From: Certhia americana
Lineage: Eukaryota > Chordata > Aves > Passeriformes > Certhiidae
DNA length: 64,000 bases
NCBI GenBank assembly: GCA_018697195.1
Contig: CM031879.1
Span: forward strand, 29,454,473-29,518,472
Direction of reading: 5' to 3'
The position numbers were made by a program, and so were the translations under genes. Below the pieces are notes generated by a model that was given only the letters and a program-made list of their open reading frames with translations, made no database searches and had not been told where the DNA came from. This document shows positions 1 through 13,189 of the stretch, one piece after another; the first letter of the stretch is position 1, and every line of letters starts with the position of its first letter.

Positions 1-3000
1 GTCCATTTGAAAACTGATTTACAGAAATAAGGGAAATAAAAAGAAGAAATAGCAGGAGCTATTACAGCTTCCTTGTCTGGCAAGATCCATAGTTTTTTTC
101 CAGAAGTATAGTCTGGTTGTTTGTTGTCCAGAACTCAGGTTGAAACTCTTAAAACATTTACCACTCAGCTTGCCAAGGTTTCAACATCTTATTCTTGACC
201 CCATCATTCGCACTTCTGACCCTTCCTCAGGTTGTGTACCTCAAAACCATTCAAAAATTATATCTACTTGAGTGATGTTTTCTTCTACAATATGTACTTT
301 GTAAACCTGTTATTTTATCCACAACATTTAACAGTCAGTTTCAAGGGTAGATGTATAGATTTGGCCTTGATCTTTTCCAAAACAGTTTGAATACTGCTTT
401 TTTAGAATTAATTTTTCCACCAAGGTCACAAAAAAGACCAGATTGCCAGAGAAGGTCTGGATTAAATGAAGGGCACTGACCAAAGTTATAATTTTCAGTC
501 TGAACTCACCTTTCCTCTTAGTTTGTCAACATTTGATGTTGGTTACATGCAAAAAAATCTTTTATTTTTCCAGGGTTTGGCTTTTAGGTGATGATATTGA
601 TTGATTAAATGATTGAGGTTTTTTAGAAAAAAGAGATTTTTTGCTTCAGACTGGTGAGATAGGAGCAGATTTTTATATATGCATATTGTATGTACTTTAG
701 TACAACTGGTGATGTTGCACCTTCACAAAGAATTAACCTGTGTTTATTTACCACAATGTAAAAGGGTGATATTTGCATTGCTGGATTTTCACAGTGTATC
801 TTGCTGGGGTTTAGGTAGGATTATTACTGTTACCGTTATTATTGTTATTTTAGTGGTTCTTGTTATTTTTTATTATAGGATTGTTTTCCTTTTTATTTCT
901 AAATTAAGTACTCTTTGGAGGAATGTGTGTGAGTTTTTTGTTCTTTATTTGCATTAGCTGGAGTCCTGAATAACATTTCTTTCAAGTTTTAATGAAGAAT
1001 TTCTAACTTTCTATCTATCTCTATTTTAGGTGAGAAGAGCCATATTTAAAAATATTTTTAAAAACCACAGTTTTTTGTTGCTAACAAAACATAACAGGGT
1101 TATGATCACTGAACATGAAGTAAAACTCAATTTGCATATTTATTAATATGCACTGTATTACATGAGCCTGAATGACGCTGTTCTGTAATCCTCTATGGGC
1201 AATACTTCCAGATTTCCTTCAGCACAAACTGTCTCTTACTCTAGAGATGAAAATACACCAATCTATTCCTATACAGAGGCATTTTCTTTCATAAAGCACA
1301 TAATGATATGAGGAATAACTGGGGAAGAAAAAGGAAAAAGATGTATTTCCACATAGAGTACAAAATTTCCTTACATTATCCTGGTAACTTAAACACAAAG
1401 AAAATAATTCAGATCTGAAGAGAAAAAAAGAGAACTGGCACTGTAGCCCTGTGTTTGCTGGCTACCTGTGCTGACTGTGGAAGTTCATATTACAGTTTGT
1501 TCAGTCTGCTTTAAACACACCCAAGGTGCTGTAGCCTTCTGCTGCATAAAAATATTACCTTTTTCGCAAATACTGAAGAGAAAGTGAGTACAAATTATTT
1601 TTTTTTCTTTTTCTGCTTTTAAATAAGATGCTTTTAAAAGAAGATGAGTGCCCCAAATATTTATCAATGTACTTTTCCACTAAGGTGGAATAAACAGGTT
1701 TATAAACTTACATTATTTAAGAGTATGGAATTCACTTCTGTCTCAAGGCTGCTGTAACTTGCACATTTAGACTTCATTTCACTGGCAAATTCCTCTTTTA
1801 ATATCAGGTAAGTTTAAAGTCACCACCCAAAATCCTGCCTGGGGGAAATTAATTAAAATTTTCTGAAACAGTTTGTGCAATTCTGATATTCAATAACAAA
1901 GAGGGAATTAAATGTCTTCTTTGGGACTAAAATTATACTCTGTTTCTCTCTGCTTATACTTTCACTGACAGTCAAGAGAAGAACTTCAAATAACTTTCTG
2001 AGGTACCATCCATATTCTGGAATGCTTTTTCATTTCACACAACTCCTGAAAACAGAAGCTTTTAAGTGACATTACTTTGAGGTTCAAGTCACAGAGTTTC
2101 CCCTTTCTTCCATTCTCTGTCTTGCTGTCTTTGTAAAAGTTAAGGCAACAAAATGTTGAAAAACAGTTTCAATCAATTCAGTCATATTAACTCCTTCTTT
2201 AAAAGAACCTTGGACTGGGTGGAGCGCCTGCTTGTATGATTTCAATCATTTTATCCTTGAAAAAATTGAAAGACAAATTACATGATACCTGATCTAAGTA
2301 AATCATGTAGTTAGATATGAATTCTACCTAAATGACCACAGACACAAAACAACAGGAAGCTGTATGAGAAACACAAACCCTGTGTCCATCGATCTAGGTT
2401 ATCTGTAGCACATAGGACTCACACCAGAATCAGATCACAGCATGACAGTTTCATGTTAAAGTTTTGTGAAAGATACTTTATCTGTATGAAGGCAGAAGCT
2501 GTAAAGCAGGAAGAAAGGAGATAATTCTATTTAGCTCACCACCTTAAGAAAACATTTCTGCAATCCAACCCATGATATTAAATTCTTACCAAAGTCCAAA
2601 ACACCTTACAAAAATTAATAACTAATAATTATATTCAGTGATTTCTCCCAAAACACAATTACTCTCCTCTTTTAATGTCTCAGTATGGCCAGGATTGTGT
2701 CATTGTAACCCAATGAAAGCTTTCTTATCAGAGGCTTTAAAACTTTCTCAGACAAAAAAAGAAAAAGGGCTTAATCAAGGAAGTTTTGTAACAGAAATAG
2801 TTTTGTAACAAGCCCTAATTGTCTACAAGGTCAAGTTCTATCACACCGTGGATGAAAACACTCTTGCAGAGTATATGTGCTCCCAGAAACCAACTGAAAA
2901 CCAGTCTAATCTGTGGAATATGGGTCTAGTAAATAATAAATAAAGCAGGCATCTGCATTTTTGATCAGCTGTGTTTTCCTCTTGATTTTCAGGTATTGGT

Positions 3001-5600
3001 TAATAAAAATTATATATCAATAAACTAAAGCTGATATTCAAAAGATTCAACATTAAAGTTCACATGTAGAGGAGGAATGATTACCCTCTATGTCCTGGTT
3101 AATTCAGATCAGCCCATGCAACAAAAATAGTTGGCATGACTTGTACCTCATCTAAATAACCACTAACTCAGTCCTCAACAATATACACAAGTTTTTCAGG
3201 GGGAATATAAGAAATAATTCCTATTCACTCATCAGAAAAAGGGTCTTACCTCTGTCTGGTCTAAAGTGAGTTCCGCAGAACTCATTCAAATGCTATATAA
3301 GTCCTCCAGCACTTTTGCTTTCTCTTGATGTACCTCCTCAGTTTCATTTAAGTTAGAGGTAGTAGTGAATCAAATTGGAACAAATCAGGACTGACAAACA
3401 AGTAATTTTTTTTTTCAATAGTAACTGAAATAAAACTCAGTAAAAGTAATGTAGTTTCCCTGCACCAAATTTAAAATTTAGCTAGATCTCTGGAAAATTG
3501 AGAATTTCACAGACCAACACTTCAGAATGGCTTGTGCTCTGACATCACTGCTAACTATCCAATGTGTTTCTGAATCACACTAAAAAAAAAATAGAAAAAT
3601 TCAGGATCAAGTGGACTTAAACATCTCCAGCAGTTTCCCAACCAGTAAAAATATTAAGAAATAATCTGATTAGAATTGAATAAATTCTGAGACATCTAGA
3701 AGAATTGCCTTGATGCATTTATTTACTGCCCTCTAGAAATAAGAGATGGATGAAAAAGGAAAAGAGGTGCCATCAACATGAAAAGTCAGGTTTTTTTGCT
3801 CTGTCTGAAAAGTTTCCCTCTTTATAATACCATTATCCAGGCTGTCTGAATAAATTCAGCAAAACTATTATTTCTGCTGTTATTCAGCAAGCAAGGGCAG
3901 AGCTAATAATTCATCATCTAATTATTTTTGAAAATACGCTTTTAGAAATCTGTTGGTGCTTACCATCTGAAGGTCAAACACAACAAAAGTTTGGTACCAT
4001 GAAGGACAGTAGGGCTCTCTGTGGTTGAGTTTTTTTGTAAAATATTTGTCTGTATTGTTTAACTGTGAAGACAGAACATATAAAGAACAGATAAATTAGT
4101 CTAGTGATTTTTATTGTTTGAAAATCTGCTAGAGAAGAAACATAAATAAAGACAGAGCAACCAGCTTTTCATCAATTACATGATTTGAGAAATCTTCAGG
4201 TCCATTAGCTCATTGTCTTTTCTGCCATATAGCACCTGTGGAAGATAATTACTGACAGGACCACAAAGACAGACTTCCAAACAAAGGAATACTTTATTTC
4301 CATTAGTTTACTGAAGGCAGATCATGCCAGAATAAGCATTTATCTGATGGACCTACAATGCTGTATTGAACATGAGAAATGTGTGCTTTTAATCCACATA
4401 TTTTAGCAGCCTGCTTTGGGGTGAAAAGAATCATGTTGATGCAACCCCAGTTTGTTCTCTTGCCTACAAAGGGAACCCAGGGTGCCCAGGTCAGTCTTGC
4501 AGCTAAACTAGGAAGTGTAAACCAAGATCAAGGATTCATTGTTGAAACAAGCAATCTAAAAAATACGATTTTAAGAACACACATGTAGATTCCACACTTG
4601 TCTTAAAATGTTCCTTTTCAGTCTCTTACTATGGTACTCAGAGGTACCATTCTACTAATTTAAAGTGAAAACCACCTAAAGATAATGGAGATTTATTCTG
4701 TTTGTTCACCTGGAAAATGATATTTTAAACTTTAAATTTAGCAATTTTTACACTTTTTTTTCTGTATTGAATATCCATTGGTATTTTATTGCAAAACTGA
4801 AAAGATTTGGCGATTATGGTTAAGCACTGAAAATCTATGTTTTTCTATCATATTTCATCACCCACTTCATCAAAATGCCATTGTTGTATTCCACCTTACT
4901 GTCAAAATTAAGCATCATAAGGTTACTCCTTATCTGAAATTTAGTCATGATCATTTAGCCTGGAAACAAGAAAAAATGGCAGATACTTTTAGTGACTGAA
5001 AAATTGGAAACTGGAAAACATGTAATAACAGGCCTAAAAAATAGGACTAAAAAATAGTTTGATAAATCGTGGTGAAATTTACATGCTAAAAGCATTTGTA
5101 CATCCACAAAATAAAAATATGACAATTTTGTATTTTATTCAAAGGATTTTGTGTTTAGTTTTCACAATAGATTTTTTTTACAAAATAAAATATTTTAACT
5201 TGCATGCTAATTAGTTTTCTCTAAAACTAGCATTTTAACATTTTAAATCTTTGAAATTTTCTTATGGCTCATATCTCAGAATTAAATTCTGTACAGCAAA
5301 CTTTACTTTTGTATGCTGCTGAAATGACAAAAAACTGGTTAGGATGGAAATTCTGAATATTTTCTTTGCTGTTTGTTGACCATAAAATATTAATTAATTT
5401 TAAGGCCATTATGGTTATGATGGTTTGGCAAAGGTATGTTTCTCAGTGACAACAGAAATTAGTCAAATGATTAGTACTTTGTGCTGCTGCCCCTGTTCTT
5501 TTTTTTTTTTTTAATGTTGTTTTTTTTCCCAAGTGGTTATTATTGGTTAGGTGCAGACATGTACATGAAATGCTCTTTTATTCCATAAAATTTCAACCCA
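1..5600. other. Unassigned AT-rich intergenic or intronic DNA
   Basis: No gene, RNA gene or recognisable transposon was found here. Open frames are under 100 codons and rich in Phe, Leu, Ile and Lys, as expected of random AT-rich sequence. Short poly-A and poly-T runs are present, for example near 5500-5530. I saw no CpG-rich promoter. Confidence 0.6.
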
Positions 5601-6105
5601 CAGTTTGAGACCTGAAGGAACCTGTGATTAGTCACTTACTAATTGTATCATTCCTTCACTGACAATAAGTTATAAACAACATAAAAGGCACTCCATTGTT
5701 TGTGAGATCCAGATTCCTCTAGGGAAACAGCACATTCTACAGTAAGAAAACCATCACATAGAGCAAAAATGCTGTTCCCTATTCAAAAGCAAAATGCACT
5801 CAATTGCACCATACTACCTTTCATGACAGTTCTGCTTGCTAATAAAAAGAAAGAAAAATAGGAAATAGAAGAGAAATCTTTCTGATCAAGTTTGTTCACT
5901 AACACTCTAATTCTTCTTTTGGACTAACTTACACAGCTCCAACTACCTCCATTGAAAGTGAAATATCCTAGATATATTGGTTAGGATTTAGCCCAAACAT
6001 ACAAATGACTTGATTCTCAGAACAAGAATGACAACAATAAAAATTGGTTGACAATATACAAAGATGACATCAGATCTTGTACCTCTGATTGTTGAATTTG
6101 AGGAT

Positions 6106-6145
6106 GAATATTTCCACCAAATTCAGTAGATTTCCACCAAATTCA
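6106..6145. repeat. 20-bp tandem duplication
   Basis: Two adjacent 20-bp copies share the 16-base core ATTTCCACCAAATTCA, which lies at 6110-6125 and again at 6130-6145. The four bases preceding each core differ. It is a simple local slippage or duplication event with no coding context. Confidence 0.85.
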
Positions 6146-6778
6146 CAAAATAGGTAGAAAGAAACTTTTATAATACTTCATGTAACTCTAAATGTGTGTA
6201 TGGATCCAAGGTGAGCCCATTCTGAAACAGCACCAAAGACTGCAACAGAATAGTTTAGACAAGACTGCTCTTTCTTTCTGTAAAAAGTATTTATCAGTAT
6301 TTACTTCAATATCTTAATATCTTTCTCTGCTGTAGAAGCAGGTTTGTGCACTATGCATTTAGCCTCCCAATAACTGGGTTCAGTATTCAATTACTTTAAG
6401 GATTAATTTTTTTTCTAATTAGAGGTAACTGCCTTGAATTAAAACTTGGTGACATCTTACTGAACATCTGCAGAAGAAGAGTGGATTAATTTGTATTTGG
6501 ATTGGGCCACAGCTCAAATTATTTTATATGGTTAAAAGTGTAAAAATGCTCAATTAATGTGAAAGTATACAAGTAATAATTTAAAAGTAGTTACTAGCAA
6601 ATACATACTCCAGTGGAGAAGCTTACAGCAAAGAGTGTTTCTTCCTTTTCATTTCACTTGAATTTTCATAAAAACATGCAAATTACTTTTGATTGTTACA
6701 TAGACAGCAATTCACAATTAAATAGTTGGGTGCAACAATTCACTTAATGTGTCTAGATATTTCAGGTCACATCAGAGA

Positions 6779-6811
6779 TGCATGCATGCATGCACGCACA
6801 CACACAAACAC
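6779..6811. repeat. TGCA/CA simple repeat
   Basis: Tandem TGCA units grade into a short CA run (GCACGCACACACACA). It is a compound microsatellite and likely polymorphic. TGCA is self-complementary, so the first part is also palindromic. Confidence 0.85.
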
Positions 6812-7019
6812 GTTGACACCAAATGCACGAGCAGAAGACAACTAGAAAGGACTGTACATTGATTTTAAGGCCTTTGAATTGACTCCCTCATGAGCTCGTC
6901 AATACAGGAAACAACATATCCCTACTAACAATGAGGAAAAAAAAAATTACTAATTCACCCATCTTTATGGATTTCTATGTTATTATACATCCCTAGAAAC
7001 AGCTGAAAATTGAATTTGG

Positions 7020-7340
7020 AGCAGGGGGACATGGCAGGATATTTCTGAGTCTCACTGTGTTGAGGTCACTGAGCTATTGCCATCCTACAGTATTGCTTTG
7101 CTGAAGATTTTGAGGTATTGGCAGAGGGAGCTAACAGAGGCAGCCAGGAGATTGGTGCTGGTTCAATTAATTGAAACATCCAGAATTGATGAGTGCTGTC
7201 AAGAGCTCACTATGAGGATGGCTACCAGAGGAGCCTAACGAAGTGACTGGAAGAGATCAAGGTTGTTACAAGAGCTGAGGGAAATGGCTGAAAGCAACAC
7301 AAAGCAAAGGGAGAGGACAACGTAGGAAAGTAGAACAATA
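7020..7340. other. Purine-rich block of raised GC, unidentified
   Basis: This stretch is richer in G and A (runs such as GCAGAGGGAGC and GAGCTGAGGGAAATGG) than its AT-rich surroundings. The texture resembles degraded retroelement ORF1 or 5' sequence, but I could not align it to a family from memory. No long frame remains open. Treat it as an unidentified old repeat at best. Confidence 0.2.
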
Positions 7341-7440
7341 CTTGTAAATTAAATCATGCCTTCAGGAGAAAGTAAGATGCTGGTGGAATTGAAACACTGC
7401 ACAATGAATATCAGTTTCTACTTATCAATACCTGAAGGAA

Positions 7441-7500
7441 CCTGTGATCACTAGTGATCCTGTGATCACCTGTGATCACCTGTGATCACTGTGATCACGG
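7441..7500. repeat. Tandem GTGATCAC palindrome cluster
   Basis: Five copies of the 8-bp palindrome GTGATCAC lie at 7444, 7462, 7472, 7482 and 7491, and a sixth partial site (TGATCC) is at 7455. The middle copies form a 10-bp tandem unit, TGTGATCACC. The same 60 bases can fold on themselves on either strand. It is a young-looking micro-minisatellite. Confidence 0.85.
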
Positions 7501-8544
7501 TGAACCTATTATCACTAGCATGAGAAGATAATATTAATTTATTTAGTTCTATGATAGCATGATCCTTGCGTTTCACATATACTTAATGACAGATAGAACA
7601 GCCGTGTTGTTGCTATTTTCTTTCTGGCTGAATTTCCAAAACAGCAAAATAAACCCCCATTAATACATTTTATTTTTTCCAAAGATACCATGCTGAATGT
7701 ATCTTTCAAATGTTATAAGCAGCTGGGATCTCACTGCAGAATGTGCTTGTCTGAGTGAAAAAATAGTAATGGTTATTTTACAAAAATAATTAAAAAAAAA
7801 AAATATCAGCACCATGTAGCAATATAACAGAGAGAGGGAAAAGGGCTAAAGCACACAGAATGAAAGGCAGAGAGAGAGAGATGGTGAAGGTGTTTTACCA
7901 AGCAGCCTAATCCTTTGGATGACTACAGAAATAAAAACCTGTTAGCAGGTTCCATGGTAGTCTGAAGATTGATTATGTGTCCTGCTTCCTGTGCTTCCTG
8001 TGCTGAGAATGTCTTTTCAAACTGCTGATTTCACAATCTAGCAAAGGGCTGATGAAAGAGGTATTGGCTGTAATCTAGATATAAGATTGAAAGGTTCAGA
8101 AACCACCTTGAGAAGATGATAAATATTTCTGTCTCTCCTGGCACTTCAAAGAAGCACAGTCACTGAAGATGTGAACTCCTTGACTGATAACAGGCAGTTC
8201 ACATTGCATAAGCCTTCACTTTACAGCTGAAACAAAGAGACATAAAACTCGAAGTCCTGGAATAAGATAGATCAAGTCAACAAAGCCAATGAATTTTCTC
8301 AAAATACATGTATTTGCCCTACTCAGTAGACAGATCCTCACTCAGTGAAACTTACTGTGATGCCCATATGAACAATCCTTCCCATATTTTTGTGAAGGAA
8401 ACACAACCATTACATCCACTAGATGAGGACCTGGCATAAGAATTTTTCTTGACTTATTTGACTCAAGTTTTTAATGAAATACCTTCCTTCCATTATTCTT
8501 TCCAGACACTGGTTAAACATTTAAGCTTGTATGCTGCTTCTGTT

Positions 8545-8570
8545 TGTTGGCTTGGTTGGTTGGTTGGTTT
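8545..8570. repeat. TTGG simple repeat
   Basis: Short tandem TTGG/GGTT units inside a T- and G-rich stretch. It is low complexity. The apparent 79-codon plus-strand reading frame across it is an artefact of this composition. Confidence 0.8.
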
Positions 8571-8599
8571 TGGGTGTTTTCATATTGTGTTTTGTTTTT

Positions 8600-10740
8600 C
8601 ATGGACTGAGATTATTTATCACTTTGCCACAATATTTGCTGGTTCAATCTCCCTCTTTTATTACACCCTGTGGCCATTGCTTAAATAATAATATATTTAA
8701 CCTTTAGAATCAACTCTTTGATCTCTCTGACTAGATTTTGCAATCATAAATGCATCCAGGAAGAGGAAGAAAAAACTAAACGTTTAGTATTGGCCAAAGA
8801 ATTGTAAAGAAACTAGAGTCATTCAGAAGTACAATAATACAATATAACAATCTGTAACACAGTACTAAAACACAATTCTGTGCTATCCAGTTCACTACTG
8901 TTTTGTTGCTAAATTCTTATCGAATTTAGAAAAAAATTGTCAAGTATCCTGAAATTTATTGTTATTGGACATTATCATTTTACATGTTTTAAAATCTTCT
9001 TTAAAAAACCCCCTTAATTTCAGGAATTAAGGGATTTTCTTTCTCAAAAATGTGGTCATATTTATTTTCAAATTAAAAAATTTAACGACTGCTGATTTTT
9101 TAAGGAAAAGTGACATATTCATTGTAAGCATCATGTCCTCAAAAAATTACATATTCACTATGCAATAAAAATATCTGATTGTTTCATTGGATATTTATAG
9201 CTGGAAAGAATATTATAAATTGAAACTATGTTCAGAAAACGGCTAGTTTTGATCAACTAGATTTTTTCACAGTGTACAACTTGAGTTAGTTAATTTGATA
9301 TTTAAATTAATGAGATGGAATGAGACAGAATGAAATAGAAAAATGAAGTTTAAAATCTGAATTTTTAATTTAAAATGGAAGTTTCTCAAGATTCTATTTT
9401 ACATGAATGATTTAACATTTTGATTTTTCACCCAAACCTGGGAAAAGTAAAATGTCATTGTCTAGAGCTTGAAACAATTCTCTGGATAGTCTTAGCTATT
9501 GTCTTGAAAAAAAATTAATTAATTTATATTTTTAATTGGAAATTTTCCAGTCATATTCACTATTGTAATGTTTGTGAGTTTTTTTCAGACTGATAAGGTA
9601 TCCCTGCAATGTTTGTGTCACTGCAATAGGCAGAATTCTTTCATCAGATTCTTTATCAAAAATTTACCTTCATTCTGCTAGAAACTGGTATGCAGCCATT
9701 CCTGAAAAAATAAACAAGATTTCTTACAAGAAACATGCATAGTACTGCCATTGCTTGATTCTGTTCACATTAGAATTGAGGCCATCCTCATTCTGCCATG
9801 GCCACTGTTAAACAACTTTAAGGATAATGCCATGGCTTTTTAACTTTGGTCTAAAAATTCACCATGACCAGTTGTAAGTTTTCTGCTGACTTCCCTGGGA
9901 TAAGAGCAGAGGAAAATATTACATATTTAGTAGAGATCAATAAAATATAATATTCTTAAGCACTGTTCAAATAGTTTTAAAAAAAGTTATATGGACTTGT
10001 AATCAACACAAAAGTATTGATCACACAGGACTGTGATCTTTAATTTGAGAATTCTGAAATACTTGAGGCAAAAGGAATTTAAAATGCCATGAATAACATT
10101 TAGAATATACTGTTGTATGTGATACACAGTGAGCATTTATAGATGTTGTAAGGATATATGAGGGTAGGGAGGAAAAGAGCAAACTCATAAACAGAGCATT
10201 ACAGCAGACCTTCTGTGACTTTATAATGACAGATTACTAGTAAAATACCAGTTTTGCAAACCGAGCATTTCAAGAGACCTGCAACTGAAAAACAGATGAA
10301 GGTGTCTGTAGTTTACACAAGAAATTAACAGTTCCTGTGCAATGTGCTGAGCTGTGTGTGAAATCACTTCCCTCTGAGTTATGAAGGATGTGAATTAGGT
10401 ATGCAAGATGTGTAGGAGTATAATATTTAAAAAAAGAAAAAAAAAGTCCAAGAGTTTTAATAATGGTGCAGTGTTAGCCAGTAAATAATTCATTAGTTGT
10501 ATAGAAAAATGTTTTGACTTTATTTCTATATGTTGTTTATAAGCATATTTCTATATGCCCTATATAAGGAGCCAGTGCAGCAACACTCAAAAGAGATTAT
10601 AGCTTGGTTTTTGTCATTCTGGGCAATTTCCTAGCTGTAGGACCACCAGAGCTCAACCAATATGTTGGGAGGACTCAGGATTTTTCCATTGACTGGACCA
10701 GTTAAGACCAGCTACTTGATCAAGGTCTAGCTGCTGTTTA
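8600..10740. other. Unassigned AT-rich DNA
   Basis: No gene or named repeat was recognised. It contains one clean small inverted repeat: CCCTTAATT at 9011-9019 pairs with AATTAAGGG at 9025-9033 across a 5-base loop. The remainder is ordinary AT-rich sequence. Confidence 0.55.
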
Positions 10741-10757
10741 CTGCTTCTGCGAGAAAA

Positions 10758-10806
10758 AACCAACCAACCAACCAAACCAAACCAAACCAAAACAAAACAA
10801 AAAAAC
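10758..10806. repeat. CCAA / CCAAA simple repeat
   Basis: Tandem CCAA units lengthen to CCAAA and then CAAAA, a graded purine-pyrimidine microsatellite. Overlapping minus-strand frames here translate to repeated Phe/Gly/Leu/Trp and are artefacts of the repeat. Confidence 0.85.
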
Positions 10807-11470
10807 CCCCAAAACAAACAAGCAGGAGAGGGTATGAATTGGAAGAAAGAGATGGTATTTGGACAAATAACTTACCTGGGAGTAGATGAAAGGTGGAAGT
10901 AGGTGCTGTAGGCAGGAGGGAGGAGCAGGGAGCTGTTGTCTCCAGCTGAGGCAGCACAAGGTCTCTGAAAGGTTATCAGAGGGTGTGGGTGAGTGCTGGC
11001 AAGTAGCAGTCACAGAGGCAGAACGCTTTGCAATGCTTTATCAGACCAGAGTTTCACTAGAAACATTCAGCTTTGTTCAGTGTTGGCCACTCATCTGTCC
11101 CTATGTTTTATGAAACTGGAATGAGAATGTTAACATTTGGTACTGCAAGCAATTTAGGGAATCAGTTTAGTAACATGGAAATACAAAATTCCTAGAAATG
11201 TCCCAAGTAATGACTCTATGACCATAATTAATTCTTGATAGTGAGAACATTGAAAACATAGAAAATATGGGTTTCTTAAGAAGGTTGCAATTTGCAGGGA
11301 AGTGACTGTAAGTTGATGCCAAGTGCACACAAACAACATCTATCAACATTACATTTAAAACAGTTCTGTGATATGCAGGTTTGTTATTTGGACAGGCAAC
11401 CTGACAGCAGAGATTGATGCACCTATCAGAGAAGAATAAGAATATAAATCTCTGTCTTATCAAAAGGAGA

Positions 11471-11581
11471 ATGCAGGGAGCAGATAGGGCTGATGTGGTA
11501 GACGTAATCTATTTAGGTTTTCAAGAGACATTTGACATTGCATGGGAGAATAGAATAATATATCTTCAGGTTAGCATGTAA
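11471..11581 (+). pseudogene. CR1 LINE reverse-transcriptase relic
   Basis: A short plus-strand frame reads ADVVDVIYLGFQETFDIAW at about 11489-11545. This resembles the conserved reverse-transcriptase motif of CR1 non-LTR retrotransposons (general form: aVDVVYLDFsKAFDtV, recalled from memory). The Asp of the YLDF motif is Gly here, so a catalytic-type residue is lost. The frame ends at TAA 11579-11581. Neither the rest of ORF2 nor a 3' tail is adjacent, so this is a small internal fragment of a dead element. Confidence 0.6.
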
Positions 11582-12659
11582 AGCACAGAAGACTCTTTTC
11601 CTTCCAGGCTTCTCAAGCTGCAAAGTAGTACATTGATTCCCAAGTGCAGAACATAATTTCTTCACTCATTTTCCTCTCACTCCTTTTGTTTTTCAACTCC
11701 TTGTATTATCTAGAAAGCTCTTCTAGAAAACCTGATTCTACACATCTTCCTCTTTTTTTTTCCTTTTGTACTATGTTTATATTTTCTGTTTTCTTTTATT
11801 TATCCTGACTCTTTTTTACATAAAACAAGAGTGCATCCTGAATCAGTCAGACTGATTGATGTTGTCTTAGCTTCCTGAGTCTACCAAGTAAAGAATGCAG
11901 ATGAGCCACCATCCCTTGAGGCCTGGCAACTGCAAAAACCCCATAGAATAGTCCCAAATGAAAGATAACTTCTCTAGGGACTTCCTTGAGATGTATCAGT
12001 GATCAGCAATAGGGATTTTATATAAGTACTGAATAAGCTACTTAAGAGAAAATTAAATTCTAGAACTCTTAAAAATATCAGTTCATAAGTTATGCAGACA
12101 CAATGAGAACACAAAAACATTCGTGTCACTAACAAAGGTTCAGGTACCTACAGCATTATTCAGGCTTTCAAACACCTCTATATAATCCCTTGTGTCTTAC
12201 ATTTTTATCCCCAGGGATTCCATTTCAGGATGCCTAAAGGCAACATTTTGTCAAAACACAGGAAAAAAGAAATGTACTGTCTAAGTATATATTAATGCTC
12301 ATACTCTGCCACTTGCTGTCTCCTGCAGGTAGATGAAGATGCCTTTGATGTGTCACAGGAAATCCCTTGAGTCAATACCCATGCCCCTTTGCAGTTGCAC
12401 AGTAAAGCAAACCCATCACTGAGACTGCATCAGTTCTAACAGCATCCTCCATCAGAAATTAAGGGTGCAAAGTACAAACACATCTGTTATACCTCAGAAG
12501 AACATGAAGCTGTCTTTGGCAGCAAGTAAGGCACTGTAATTTCAAAAGTAAGAGGCTGTAGCAATGCTGATCAGATTGGGGTTTGCTTCAAATGATCAGG
12601 ACCAGTTTGCATACAATATGAGGCAGATAATTCTTCAGAACTCTTACACTTCTCAGAGA

Positions 12660-13185
12660 ATATGACTTCTAGGTCAATCAAACTTGCACAGTCAAGTTTT
12701 CAATATCTCTATGGATAGGGACCCTCTTTGGTTCCCTGTTCCACGTTCTTCCACCATTACTGTGATTTTTTTCTTTTACAATCAGTTTGAATTATCCTTT
12801 CTGCAACTTTCATCTCGTTTTTGTGCATTTGCCGTGCACCTCTAACTTCTTCTCCACAATCCTGCATTAGATAGGTGAAAACAGTCTCTCAGTCCTATAA
12901 ACCTTCTTGTCTTCAGAATGAATAGACTAATTTTTCTCAGTGTCTCTTTGGTTGTCCAGTCCTTCAGTCCTCTAAACTGTCCCTAAGAAGAGTCCTTTTC
13001 TGGACTTAGTACAGCTTTCAGAGTCTTCTTTGTACAAATGACTCCAAAATGGGATGCAGAATAGATGTAATGTCTCAAGTGCTGAACAGAGGGGAATAAT
13101 TTCGATTGACATGCTGGTAGGCTGTGAATAGTGTAGTTCAGTGCATAGTTAGCTTTCTTCAGCATGACAGACTGCATTAGTATAC
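12660..13185 (-). mobile_element. Old CR1 LINE fragment, 3' part
   Basis: On the minus strand this aligns by eye with the terminal part of CR1. Landmarks on the plus strand are the words for a dated CR1 copy near 12975-13100 (TTTTCTGGACTTAGTACAGC, GGGATGCAG, CTGAACAGAGGGGAATAA) and TTAGCTTTCTTCAGCATG near 13150. The order and spacing of these words follow the element. Divergence is high and the terminal octamer repeat is not clear at the 12660 end. CR1 copies insert by target-primed reverse transcription and are usually 5'-truncated. The 64-codon frame across it is not a gene. Confidence 0.75.
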
Positions 13186-13189
13186 ATAA

